From CAIVAT01 sp038212325 (lineage in GTDB: Bacteria > Bacteroidota > Bacteroidia > Bacteroidales > FEN-979), in assembly GCA_038212325.1 (NCBI GenBank), contig JBBQUQ010000014.1, positions 1 through 50,039 on the forward strand: DNA of 50,039 bases, in the 5' to 3' direction. A program made the translations under genes and the position numbers. Positions 25,983 to 33,929 of this stretch are shown here, in pieces. Positions within the stretch are counted from its first letter, which is position 1, and each line of letters starts with the position of its first letter. The notes beneath the pieces are model-generated. The model was not told the DNA's origin. It saw only the letters and a list, made by a program, of their open reading frames with translations, and did not search any database.

Positions 25983-28367
25983 ATGGGCTCATTTTTTATA
26001 CGTGAAACACGTAAATTATTGTTCAAGACCTTGGTTCTTTTTTGTTGCTGCTTTTCGTGCGGCAACCCGGCGCTGGTATCGGCACAGGAAAAAACCGTCA
26101 CCTATTCTGCCGATCCGGCGGGGATTCCGCCCGATCTACCCATTGCGATCAGGCATCTCACAGCGCATGTGAGTTTCGTTCCTGAAAAGAACCTGGTGAC
26201 GGGCACGGCAGAGTTCACCTTCATGCCCAACCGCTACCAACCCGATTCGATCGTATTCCATGCCCCTGACTTTGTGGTCTCTTCAGTGAAAATAGATGAC
26301 AGGGAGGTTAAATTTCACCGCATAGGCAGCAACCTCGTCATCGATTCCTGTCCTGTCACGCGTCACGTGTCAGGCGTTACGATTCACGTTCCCCCCGAAT
26401 CCCGCATATTGATCACCTATACCGCCACTCCCCTCGCCGGCCCCATCTACTTCATCGGCTGGCAGCCCGGGGAGGCCGGAAAACGCAAACAGGTGTGGGC
26501 GCACCGCCCCCACGGATGGCTTCCTTATATGGATGCCCGCATCACGGTTGATATGTTCATCACCTTCGACGGCAAATACAAAGTGTTTTCCAACGGGGAG
26601 AGGCTGGAGGTGATCGAAAACCCTGGTGGCACCAAAACCTGGCATTATGCCATGAAAAAAGATCACCCTTTCTTTTCCACCGCGCTGGTAATCGGTGATT
26701 ACGATTACAAAACCACTAAAACATCGCGGGGGGTGCCGCTTGAATTCTGGTATTACCCCGACATGCCTGACCGTGTGGGCGCAACTTACAGACACACTGA
26801 GCGCATGTTTGATTTCCTGGAAACAGAGCTGGATTTTAATTATCCCTATCCGCTTTACCGCGAGGCGCCTGTAATCGATTATATGTACGGCGCCATGGAG
26901 ACCACCACCAGCACGGTATTCGGCGACTACATGCTTATCAGCCCCCGGGCCTGGTGGCAGCGGAACTATGTGAATGTGAACGCGCATGAACTGGCGCACC
27001 AGTGGTTCGGCAACTGTGTGGCCCACTTCGTGAACCGCGATGTTTGGCTTACGGAGAGTTTTGCAACTTACTATGCCAAGATGTTTGAGAAGAGCATCTA
27101 TGGAGAGGATTACTATCAAAATATCCGCAATGACGAGATGCGCCTTGCCTTCGAGGCAGCGAAGAAAAATGATTTCCCGGTGGGCGGCAGCCAGGGCGGC
27201 GTGCAACGGATCTACCAGAAAGGCTCCCTGGTGCTTGAAATGCTCAGGGATGTCGTGGGGGAACAGGGATTCAGGGATGCAATACACCTTTACCTCGCAA
27301 AATATGCCTTCGGGTATGCCGAAACGAACGATTTTGTGCGTTGCGTTTATGAAGCGACCGGGAAATCCTATAACTGGTTTTTCGATGAGTGGGTGTTGCG
27401 GGGAGGTGAGCCTGAGTATCTGGTGAAGGATTCGGTTTCCGATGATTCTCCTGGAAACAGATCTGTAATCTTCAAGGTGTGGCAGGTTCAGAAAGTCAAC
27501 GAATTAAATGGCCTGTTTAAAATGCCCGTGACCGTTGAAGTGCATTACACCGATGGCACTGAAGATCATGTAACTGCCTGGTTTGAAAAGCAATACACTG
27601 AGATAAAGATCCCAAATCCCCAAAAGAAAACGATCAGTTTTCTCCTCTTTGATCCCGGGCGGAAAGTCCTGAAAAAAGCAACCTTCGATCAGCCGTTCGA
27701 CAGGCATGTATCCCAGGCGCAGAAGGCTGAGAACATGATCGATCGGTACGATGGCTGGATTGCACTGCGGCCTGAACCGGTGACGAAAAAAACGGAATTG
27801 CTGATCCCGGCCTTTCACAAAGAGTCATTCTGGCTGATCAAATCGGAGATCCTTCAGCAACTTGCACCGGATCATTCGCCCGAAGCGGTTGAGCTATTCA
27901 GGCAGGCGTTGCGTGACAAGGACGCCAATGTCAGGAAAGCGGCGATCCTAATGCTGAACCCGGTTCCGCAGTTGTTGCAGAGCACGGTGGAGGGCATGCT
28001 TTACGATTCCAGTTACCTTAACGTTGAATACGCCCTGGAAGCGCTATGCGTCTCCTTCCCGGCAAGCGCTCACCACTACCTTGACCTTACGAAGGACATG
28101 GAGGGCTGGCGTGGAAAGAATATCCGGATGATGTGGCTCGCCATAGCCCTCACCCACGGTAAAACGGAATACCTGCCCGAACTCATAAGCTACTGCAGTC
28201 CGAAAAACGAATTCGAAACCCGCATGAATGCTTTCAATCTGCTGAAAAAACTGAAGTTCAGTAATCCGGAAATGATCGGGTATGCAGAGGCAGCTTCCAG
28301 GCACTGGAATAATAAGTTGAGTGGGGTGGCGAAGGAGTATCTTAAAAATAGTGAAATGGCGAAATAG
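25983..28367 (+). CDS. Exported M1-family metallopeptidase with C-terminal HEAT-like part
   Basis: A 794-residue zinc aminopeptidase. A signal peptide with an LVLFCCCFSCGN stretch suggests either cleavage or lipid attachment. The N-terminal beta-domain (about 50-250) leads to the catalytic domain with GAMETTT (about 306) in place of GAMEN and H335-E-L-A-H339-x18-E358 (HELAH, then WLTESFATYY). The C-terminal region (about 600-790) looks like HEAT repeats. Residues about 122-136 (SCPVTRHVSGVTIHV) are encoded by a GTGACGCG-type repeat in frame. The last residues and the TAG lie in GAAATGGTG repeats. It probably trims peptides in the periplasm. Confidence 0.92.
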   Translation: MGSFFIRETRKLLFKTLVLFCCCFSCGNPALVSAQEKTVTYSADPAGIPPDLPIAIRHLTAHVSFVPEKNLVTGTAEFTFMPNRYQPDSIVFHAPDFVVSSVKIDDREVKFHRIGSNLVIDSCPVTRHVSGVTIHVPPESRILITYTATPLAGPIYFIGWQPGEAGKRKQVWAHRPHGWLPYMDARITVDMFITFDGKYKVFSNGERLEVIENPGGTKTWHYAMKKDHPFFSTALVIGDYDYKTTKTSRGVPLEFWYYPDMPDRVGATYRHTERMFDFLETELDFNYPYPLYREAPVIDYMYGAMETTTSTVFGDYMLISPRAWWQRNYVNVNAHELAHQWFGNCVAHFVNRDVWLTESFATYYAKMFEKSIYGEDYYQNIRNDEMRLAFEAAKKNDFPVGGSQGGVQRIYQKGSLVLEMLRDVVGEQGFRDAIHLYLAKYAFGYAETNDFVRCVYEATGKSYNWFFDEWVLRGGEPEYLVKDSVSDDSPGNRSVIFKVWQVQKVNELNGLFKMPVTVEVHYTDGTEDHVTAWFEKQYTEIKIPNPQKKTISFLLFDPGRKVLKKATFDQPFDRHVSQAQKAENMIDRYDGWIALRPEPVTKKTELLIPAFHKESFWLIKSEILQQLAPDHSPEAVELFRQALRDKDANVRKAAILMLNPVPQLLQSTVEGMLYDSSYLNVEYALEALCVSFPASAHHYLDLTKDMEGWRGKNIRMMWLAIALTHGKTEYLPELISYCSPKNEFETRMNAFNLLKKLKFSNPEMIGYAEAASRHWNNKLSGVAKEYLKNSEMAK
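26349..26390. repeat. In-frame GTGACGCGTGACAGG-type repeat within the M1 gene
   Basis: Positions 26352-26367 are identical to 5454-5469, and further degenerate TCACG/GTTACG units follow to about 26390. The insert keeps the reading frame and adds about 14 residues between two beta-strands. Confidence 0.7.
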
Positions 28368-28431
28368 TGAAATGGTGAAATGGTAAAATGGTGAAATGGT
28401 GAAATGGTGAAATGGTGAAATGGTGAAATTT
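28348..28431. repeat. GAAATGGTG tandem repeat between M1 and MFS genes
   Basis: About nine imperfect units (GAAATGGTG, GAAATAGTG, GAAATGGCG) run from the end of the M1 gene into the start of the MFS gene. Units give the M1 stop (TAG, 28365-28367) and the MFS start (ATG, 28420). The related block at 2093-2137 is on the other strand. Confidence 0.85.
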
Positions 28432-29637
28432 AACAAAAACAAGATTCTGACCAGGACGGTACTGCTAGTCTCTTTTGTGAGCCTGTTTACCGATGTTGCC
28501 AGCGAGATGCTTTACCCCATCATGCCGGTGTACCTTAAATCCATCGGGTTTTCGGTATTGCTGATCGGCATCCTCGAGGGGGTGGCCGAGGCAACTGCCG
28601 GTTTAAGCAAAGGGTATTTCGGGCATCTGTCGGATATCCGCGGCAAGCGTGTTCCGTTTGTAAGGGCGGGCTATATGATCAGCGCCATCTCCAAGCCGAT
28701 GATGGCCATCCTGACCTTCCCCGTGTGGATATTTTTCGCCCGCACCCTCGACCGGTTTGGCAAGGGGATCCGCACCAGCGCACGCGACGCCATGCTGAGC
28801 GATGAGACCACCCCTGAGCACAAAGGCAAGGTATTCGGCTTCCATCGTTCCATGGATACGGTGGGCGCCGCCATCGGCCCCATCCTTGCACTGATCTTCC
28901 TGTGGCTATACCCCGGCCAGTACAAATTGATGTTCATCATCGCCTTCTTCCCGGGACTGTTTGCAATCGGTTTGACGTTTTTGCTGAAGGATAAAGTCAC
29001 TCAATCACCCAGTCACCCAGTTACCCGGTTACCTGAAACTGTTGGTTTCTTCTCCTACCTCAAATACTGGTCAAAGGCCACACCAGGTTTCCGTTTCCTG
29101 GTTGGCGGTTTACTTGCATTTACGTTGTTCAACAGTTCCGATGCCTTCCTGCTGCTGGCATTGAAGGAGCAGAACTTATCAGATCCGGTGATGATCGGGG
29201 TTTACATATTTTACAACCTCGTTTATGCGCTGTTTTCTTATCCGATTGGTGTACTTGCCGACCGGATCGGATTGAAAACGATGCTGATTGCCGGCCTGTT
29301 TATCTTTGCAGTTGTTTACATGTTTATGGGGTTTGCCACCTCGCTGGCAGTTTTCGGCGTGCTCTTTTTCTTTTACGGAATTTACGCCGCCTGCACCGAA
29401 GGCATCTCCAAAGCGCTTATCTCGAACATGGCCGCCAAATCCGACACCGCCACGGCTATCGGGTTCTACAACAGTTTCGCCAGTATATTCACCCTCCTGG
29501 CCAGCTCTCTTGCCGGGGTATTGTGGTATTCGATCGGGCCTAAGGCGATGTTTATGATTTCGGGTGGCGGGGCGTTCCTGGTTTTTTGCTACCTTGGAAT
29601 TATCTTCGCATTTGATAATTTTCCGACCCCTCCCTAA
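28420..29637 (+). CDS. Major facilitator superfamily transporter
   Basis: A 405-residue membrane protein with about twelve hydrophobic segments. The N-terminal half has the MFS loop signature GYFGHLSDIRGKRVPFVRAGY (about 65-85) and RTLDRFGKGIRTSARDAMLS; the second half has GVLADRIGLKTMLIAG. The substrate is unknown. Three repeats touch the gene: the start ATG is part of a GAAATGGTG unit, residues about 192-205 (KVTQSPSHPVTRLP) in the central loop come from a repeat (28993-29036), and the last residues and TAA come from a CCCTCCC repeat. The true C-terminus may have been replaced. Confidence 0.88.
   Translation: MVKFNKNKILTRTVLLVSFVSLFTDVASEMLYPIMPVYLKSIGFSVLLIGILEGVAEATAGLSKGYFGHLSDIRGKRVPFVRAGYMISAISKPMMAILTFPVWIFFARTLDRFGKGIRTSARDAMLSDETTPEHKGKVFGFHRSMDTVGAAIGPILALIFLWLYPGQYKLMFIIAFFPGLFAIGLTFLLKDKVTQSPSHPVTRLPETVGFFSYLKYWSKATPGFRFLVGGLLAFTLFNSSDAFLLLALKEQNLSDPVMIGVYIFYNLVYALFSYPIGVLADRIGLKTMLIAGLFIFAVVYMFMGFATSLAVFGVLFFFYGIYAACTEGISKALISNMAAKSDTATAIGFYNSFASIFTLLASSLAGVLWYSIGPKAMFMISGGGAFLVFCYLGIIFAFDNFPTPP
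28993..29036. repeat. In-frame GGGTGACTGGGTAAC-type repeat within the MFS gene
   Basis: Units TCACCCAG, TCACCCAG, TTACCCGG and TTACC follow each other and are the reverse complement of the repeat type at 4588-4621. The block encodes a hydrophilic stretch of about 14 residues in the loop between transmembrane segments 6 and 7. Confidence 0.75.
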
Positions 29638-29692
29638 ATCCCTCCCCAAACAGGGAGGGACTTACACCCCCTTCCCTTTTTGGGGAAGGGGG
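29626..29692. repeat. CCCTCCC/GGGAGGG hairpin repeat overlapping the MFS stop
   Basis: ACCCCTCCCTAAATCCC and CCTCCCCAAACAGGGAGGG match the block at 5311-5350. The MFS stop TAA (29635-29637) is inside it. Confidence 0.8.
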
Positions 29693-29834
29693 TGCTTCTT
29701 TTCCTCAGGTATTGCCATAACTTCTTTTCGGCCGGCGTCACGTTTGTCCTGTTATCTCTGGCGAGTTTAAGAATTATCGGATCTGTTCCGAAGTAAACCG
29801 GGTTTCCTAATCGAGGGTTGGTGTGGTAAGGCAT
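29634..29834 (-). pseudogene. Truncated duplicate of the DUF559 gene (N-terminal part)
   Basis: The first 47 residues (from MPYHTNPRLGNPVYFG to WQYLRKRS) are identical to the intact copy at 29912-30334 except for one V/M difference. After that the frame runs into the hairpin repeat and encodes an unrelated PFPKKGRGCKSLPVWGG tail. At DNA level 29693-29880 matches 30193-30380 with two differences at an offset of exactly 500 bases. Confidence 0.8.
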
Positions 29835-29880
29835 TTTCCCGGGAGGGACTTACTCCCCCTTCCCTTTTTGGGGATGGGGG
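29693..29880. repeat. 188-bp direct repeat, copy 1 (copy 2 at 30193-30380)
   Basis: The two copies differ at two positions only (29750 region and the last GGGAT/GGGAA). They cover the N-terminal part of the DUF559 gene and the hairpin repeat before it, and mark a duplication of about 500 bases. Confidence 0.9.
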
Positions 29881-29897
29881 TTGGGGGGTTGGGGTCC
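29838..29897. repeat. CCCTCCC/GGGAGGG-type repeat before the intact DUF559 gene
   Basis: GGGAGGGACTTACTCCCCCTTCCC followed by GGGGATGGGGGTTGGGG lies between the truncated and the intact DUF559 genes. It is the same family as 5311-5420, and part of the direct repeat at 29693-29880. Confidence 0.7.
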
Positions 29898-29911
29898 TGG
29901 CACGCATAAAT

Positions 29912-30334
29912 TCAATGTAAGGCCTGATCCTCATCTCCAATCCTTTCTAAAACTATCCTCCTGATTCTATCCACAACGTCGTTAACATCATTTTCAACCT
30001 CGTCGTTTCTAAACCGGATAATGAACAATCCAAAGTCCTGTAATTTCTTTTCTCTTCCCTCGTCCGACAGTATTTGTTCCGGATCATCATGGTATCCGCC
30101 ATCAACTTCAACGATCAACTTTGCCTGATGACAATAGAAATCGGCGATAAACCGGGAAATAGGGTGCTGCCGGCGAAATTTCATTCCGGTAATGCTTCTT
30201 TTCCTCAGGTATTGCCATAACTTCTTTTCGGCCGGCGTCATGTTTGTCCTGTTATCTCTGGCGAGTTTAAGAATTATCGGATCTGTTCCGAAGTAAACCG
30301 GGTTTCCTAATCGAGGGTTGGTGTGGTAAGGCAT
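29912..30334 (-). CDS. DUF559 domain protein (endonuclease-like fold)
   Basis: The 140-residue protein has the DUF559 pattern: KLARDNRTNMTPAEKKLWQYLR, then KFRRQHPISRFIADFYCHQAKLIVEVDGGYH, then FGLFIIRFRNDEV. The D/E-V-D region (FIADFYC and VEVDGGYH) resembles the catalytic core of very-short-patch-repair (Vsr) endonucleases. The true function is unknown. These genes are often mobile. The intact copy is followed by a partial duplicate of itself. Confidence 0.85.
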   Translation of the reverse strand: MPYHTNPRLGNPVYFGTDPIILKLARDNRTNMTPAEKKLWQYLRKRSITGMKFRRQHPISRFIADFYCHQAKLIVEVDGGYHDDPEQILSDEGREKKLQDFGLFIIRFRNDEVENDVNDVVDRIRRIVLERIGDEDQALH

Positions 30335-30337
30335 TTT

Positions 30338-30457
30338 CCCGGGAGGGACTTACTCCCCCTTCCCTTTTTGGGGAAGGGGGCCGGGGGGATGGGGTCAATC
30401 CGGGAAAGGGCCGGGGGGATGGGGCCTGTCCCTGGAAGGTGGCCGGGGAGATGGGGC
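30338..30457. repeat. GGGAGGG hairpin repeat with three CCGGGGGGATGGGG units
   Basis: The block starts as copy 2 of the hairpin repeat and ends with three units of CCGGGGGGATGGGG (30381, 30411, 30443) spaced 30-32 bases apart. It lies in the 232-base gap before the TonB-dependent receptor; the rest of the gap is AT-rich and may hold the promoter, but no TAnnTTTG match is convincing. Confidence 0.7.
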
Positions 30458-30566
30458 TACATTCCGGGGGATTTCAATCAAAAAACAATTTGACACTGTT
30501 ACATTTTGTCATGTTATTCGTCTGGCATAACAATTGTCATAATTTAGAACAAATTTAAATAATTCT

Positions 30567-32960
30567 ATGCAAAAGCATTTCCTGGTCTTCCTCCTTTTTA
30601 TTATGAGCGGCGTTCTGATGGCTCAAACCGGCATCATCAAGGGCCGCGTCTACAATCACAAGAACAATGAGCCCCTCCCCTTCGTGAACATCATCATCGA
30701 CGGCAACCCCACTCAGGGCGCCACAAGCGATATCGACGGAAAATACATGATCACCAAAGTATCGCCGGGCTACGCCAGGCTTGTGGCCACCTCCGTGGGA
30801 TTCATGAAATTCGTTTCCGACGATTTCCTGGTTACCAACTCCAAAACCGCCGATGTCGATATCGGCTTAGATGAGCAGGTAATCAGCCTGAACGAGATCA
30901 CCATCAAGCCATCGGTGGTGGAGCGAAATGAAGAGGTTCCGGTGTCGCTGCAAAAACTGACCATCCAGGAGATCGAGCGGAGCCCCGGGTCGAACCGCGA
31001 CATTTCGAAAGTGATTCAGAGCCTGCCGGGCGTTGCTTCATCCCCCTCCTTTCGCAACGATGTCGTTATCCGCGGTGGCGGCCCCAGCGAAAACAGGTTC
31101 TACCTCGATGGCATTGAAATTCCCTATCTGAACCACTTTTCTACGCAGGGTGCTTCCGGCGGACCGGTAGGCATCATCAACGTCGATTTCATCCGCGAGG
31201 TGCAACTGTATTCGAGCGCTTTCCCGTCGGCGAGAGGAAATGCGCTGAGCTCGGTGATGGACCTGCGCCAAGTCGACGGCAACAAGGAGAAGTTTGGAGG
31301 CCGCCTGTCGGTCGGATCAAGCGATGTCGCACTGACGCTGAACGGCCCCATCACAACAAACTCCTCCATTATCTTCTCTGCGAGGCGGTCCTATCTACAG
31401 CTGCTCTTCAGCGCGTTGAAACTGCCATTCCTTCCCACCTACAACGATTACCAGTTCAAATACAAGATCGACCTTGACAAGCGCAACCAGCTTTCGGTAA
31501 TCTCAATAGGCGCATTGGACAAAAATAAGCTGAACACCGGAATCGAGAATCCTGACGCTTTTCAGCAGTATATTTTGCAGGCACTCCCTGTGAACAACCA
31601 GTGGAGTTATGTGTTCGGGCTTGTTTACAGGCATTTTCGCGCCAAAGGATACGACACCTGGGTGCTGAGCCGCAACATGCTGAACAACGACCAGGTCAAA
31701 TACACCAATAATGTAGAAGTCCCCGACAGTTTGCTGTTCAAGTACAATTCGCAGGAGATCGAGAACAAACTTCGCTATGAGGGGCTCACCGACCTGGTAA
31801 AATGGAAAATCACCTATGGCGCAGGCCTCGAGTATGCAAAATACTCCAATACGACATACCAGAAATTATTTGTGCAGGATACCATCAGGATCCTTGATTA
31901 CAATTCCCGGATCGAAATGTGGAAATGGAGTGTTTTCGGACAGGTTAACCGGGCATTTCTCAACAACCGGCTCAACTTCAACGTGGGGATCAGGATGGAT
32001 GCGAATAATTATTCCGACAATATGAACAATCTGTTCAAACAGTTCTCACCACGGTTTTCCGCCTCCTACGCCTTTGTCCCGGACAAGCTGTTTCTTAATT
32101 TCAACATCGGGCGGTACTACCAGCTTCCCGCATACACATCCCTGGGATTCCGCAGCAATTACGGCACCCTCGTGAATGATTCGCTGGGCATCAAATATAT
32201 CTCAGCCGACCATGTGGTGCTGGGCCTCGAATACCAGCCCAAACCAAATGCCAAGATCTCGCTGGAAGGATTTTACAAGTATTACCGCAACTATCCCTTC
32301 TCGGTGAGGGACTCAGTGGCCCTGGCCAGCAAGGGAACCGACTTCGGCTCGGTGGGCGATGAGCCACTGCTCCCCATTTCGAAAGGGAAGGCTTACGGAT
32401 TCGAGGTGCTGGTGAGGAACGCCGACTTTTTCAAGTTCAACATAATCATGACTTATACCTTCGTTCGCAGCGAGTTTACCGACTTTGACGGGCAGTATAT
32501 CCCCTCGGCCTGGGACAACCGCAACCTTTTCAATGTGACGGTCGGCCGCAAATTCAAACGCAATTGGGAGATCGGCGCCAAATGGCGGTTTGCCGGCGGG
32601 CAACCCTACACCCCCTGGGACTTGAACAAATCGAGCCTTGTGGAGGCATGGGATGTACAAGGCCGGGGATACCTCAAATACGACGCTTTTAACACCCTGA
32701 GGTTAACCTCGTTTAACCAGCTTGACATCAGGATCGACAAGGGTTTCTATTTCAAAAAATGGTCGCTGATGTTCTACCTTGATGTGCAGAATGTTTTGAA
32801 TTTCCAGGCGCAGCAACCCGAATTGCTGGTCAACACCCAGGAAGATGGCTCAGTAGTGAAATACGTTGATGACCAGGGACAGGAGAGATATGAACTACGC
32901 ACCATCAACAACAGTGCAGGAACGATCCTGCCCGCCATCGGCATCATGGTTGATTTTTAG
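30567..32960 (+). CDS. TonB-dependent receptor with carboxypeptidase-like N-terminal domain
   Basis: A 797-residue outer-membrane receptor. It has a signal peptide (MQKHFLVFLLFIMSGVLMAQ), a carboxypeptidase-regulatory-like domain (about 22-110, GIIKGRVYNHKNNEPLPFVN), a plug domain (about 115-225, with SVVIRGG-like DVVIRGGGPSENRFYLDGIEIP) and a beta-barrel to the C-terminus. Its ligand is not readable. No SusD partner follows, so it is unlikely to belong to a polysaccharide-utilization system. Its 3' end overlaps the SGNH gene by 17 bases on the opposite strand. Confidence 0.93.
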   Translation: MQKHFLVFLLFIMSGVLMAQTGIIKGRVYNHKNNEPLPFVNIIIDGNPTQGATSDIDGKYMITKVSPGYARLVATSVGFMKFVSDDFLVTNSKTADVDIGLDEQVISLNEITIKPSVVERNEEVPVSLQKLTIQEIERSPGSNRDISKVIQSLPGVASSPSFRNDVVIRGGGPSENRFYLDGIEIPYLNHFSTQGASGGPVGIINVDFIREVQLYSSAFPSARGNALSSVMDLRQVDGNKEKFGGRLSVGSSDVALTLNGPITTNSSIIFSARRSYLQLLFSALKLPFLPTYNDYQFKYKIDLDKRNQLSVISIGALDKNKLNTGIENPDAFQQYILQALPVNNQWSYVFGLVYRHFRAKGYDTWVLSRNMLNNDQVKYTNNVEVPDSLLFKYNSQEIENKLRYEGLTDLVKWKITYGAGLEYAKYSNTTYQKLFVQDTIRILDYNSRIEMWKWSVFGQVNRAFLNNRLNFNVGIRMDANNYSDNMNNLFKQFSPRFSASYAFVPDKLFLNFNIGRYYQLPAYTSLGFRSNYGTLVNDSLGIKYISADHVVLGLEYQPKPNAKISLEGFYKYYRNYPFSVRDSVALASKGTDFGSVGDEPLLPISKGKAYGFEVLVRNADFFKFNIIMTYTFVRSEFTDFDGQYIPSAWDNRNLFNVTVGRKFKRNWEIGAKWRFAGGQPYTPWDLNKSSLVEAWDVQGRGYLKYDAFNTLRLTSFNQLDIRIDKGFYFKKWSLMFYLDVQNVLNFQAQQPELLVNTQEDGSVVKYVDDQGQERYELRTINNSAGTILPAIGIMVDF

Positions 32961-33927
32961 ATGCCGGTCGTGCACCCTTCTCAAGTTCCTGTTTGATTTT
33001 CAGACTGATGATCGTTGCCCCGGCCGGGTTTACATGATCGGCATTGAAAAAATAGCCCGGTTTGCCATGGAATTCGTTCCTGAAGTCGAATACCTGGTAA
33101 TCATTGCTGTGTTTGTTGGTAAGTGCAATAATCTGACCATCGAGACTATCCAGGTCAACGAGTTTCCGCGCATATTTTAAATATTCATCAGTCAGTGGCA
33201 TACGCAATAAGATGAGGTGAATTTTATATCGCCTGCAAAGGGCCAGTATGTTGCAATAGTATTTCGCTTCTCCTATCTGCGATTTTCCTGCATAACTTGC
33301 AAGGTAGGCTGATGCGACAAAATAGCCCAATGCCTCGCGGTTGGGTTCTTTCGCAAAATTCTTGTAATTCCTGGCCGGGAAGTAACCGTTTTCTATTTTT
33401 TTAAGGTCGGTGTTGTAAAAAAGGATCGACATATAGGCATATTTATAGTTTCCCACATAGGAAAAAAATGTGCCTGTGATCCAATTCAGAAAGTAACCGG
33501 GATCATGATACTCACGCGCCATGGCAGGATAATCCATGTATTTGCGCCAGTAACCGTCGAACGAATGATCGTTTTCGGCTTTTGGGCTGAAATTGACGGG
33601 ATCGATGGAAAGCAGGATGTTTTCCGGCTTTTTATTTGTCGTTTCAAGGATATGCTTTAATTTGTACCAGGTCTGTTTGTATCCCTCTTTTGGCGTTATA
33701 TAACAAAAACCGTTTCGCAGGATGGCCGGATTGACCCTGTTGTGGGAGTTGCCGAGCATGAGGTATTTCAGTGTATCCGGACAGTCCTGGAATTGCTCAT
33801 CCTGGTTACGGGCAAGACGGAAATAGTACATCCAGTGGTCATATACGGCATTAAGACACTCATTCAGCACCATAACCAGGATGAGCAAAACAACTAACTT
33901 CAGAAAAAACTGCCTGTTCCGGTTCAT
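32944..33927 (-). CDS. SGNH hydrolase-like membrane-anchored protein
   Basis: The 327 residues start with a hydrophobic anchor (about 8-28). LMLGNSHNR (S61) may be the G-N-S nucleophile block and FFNADHVNPAGATI near residue 300 may be the D-x-x-H block of SGNH esterases. Right behind an MBOAT gene, this pattern suggests an AlgX/AlgJ- or DltD-like partner that transfers or removes acyl groups in the periplasm. Sequence similarity to a named family is weak; treat as a candidate. It is two bases from the MBOAT gene. Confidence 0.72.
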   Translation of the reverse strand: MNRNRQFFLKLVVLLILVMVLNECLNAVYDHWMYYFRLARNQDEQFQDCPDTLKYLMLGNSHNRVNPAILRNGFCYITPKEGYKQTWYKLKHILETTNKKPENILLSIDPVNFSPKAENDHSFDGYWRKYMDYPAMAREYHDPGYFLNWITGTFFSYVGNYKYAYMSILFYNTDLKKIENGYFPARNYKNFAKEPNREALGYFVASAYLASYAGKSQIGEAKYYCNILALCRRYKIHLILLRMPLTDEYLKYARKLVDLDSLDGQIIALTNKHSNDYQVFDFRNEFHGKPGYFFNADHVNPAGATIISLKIKQELEKGARPASKNQP

Positions 33928-33929
33928 GG

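Noticed and set aside
26370..27287. 305-codon minus-strand frame opposite the M1 gene
   Set aside because: It is rich in H and G and lacks any family pattern, while the M1 frame carries the full zinc site.
30567..32960. SusC of a polysaccharide utilization locus
   Set aside because: There is no SusD partner and the receptor is shorter than typical SusC proteins.
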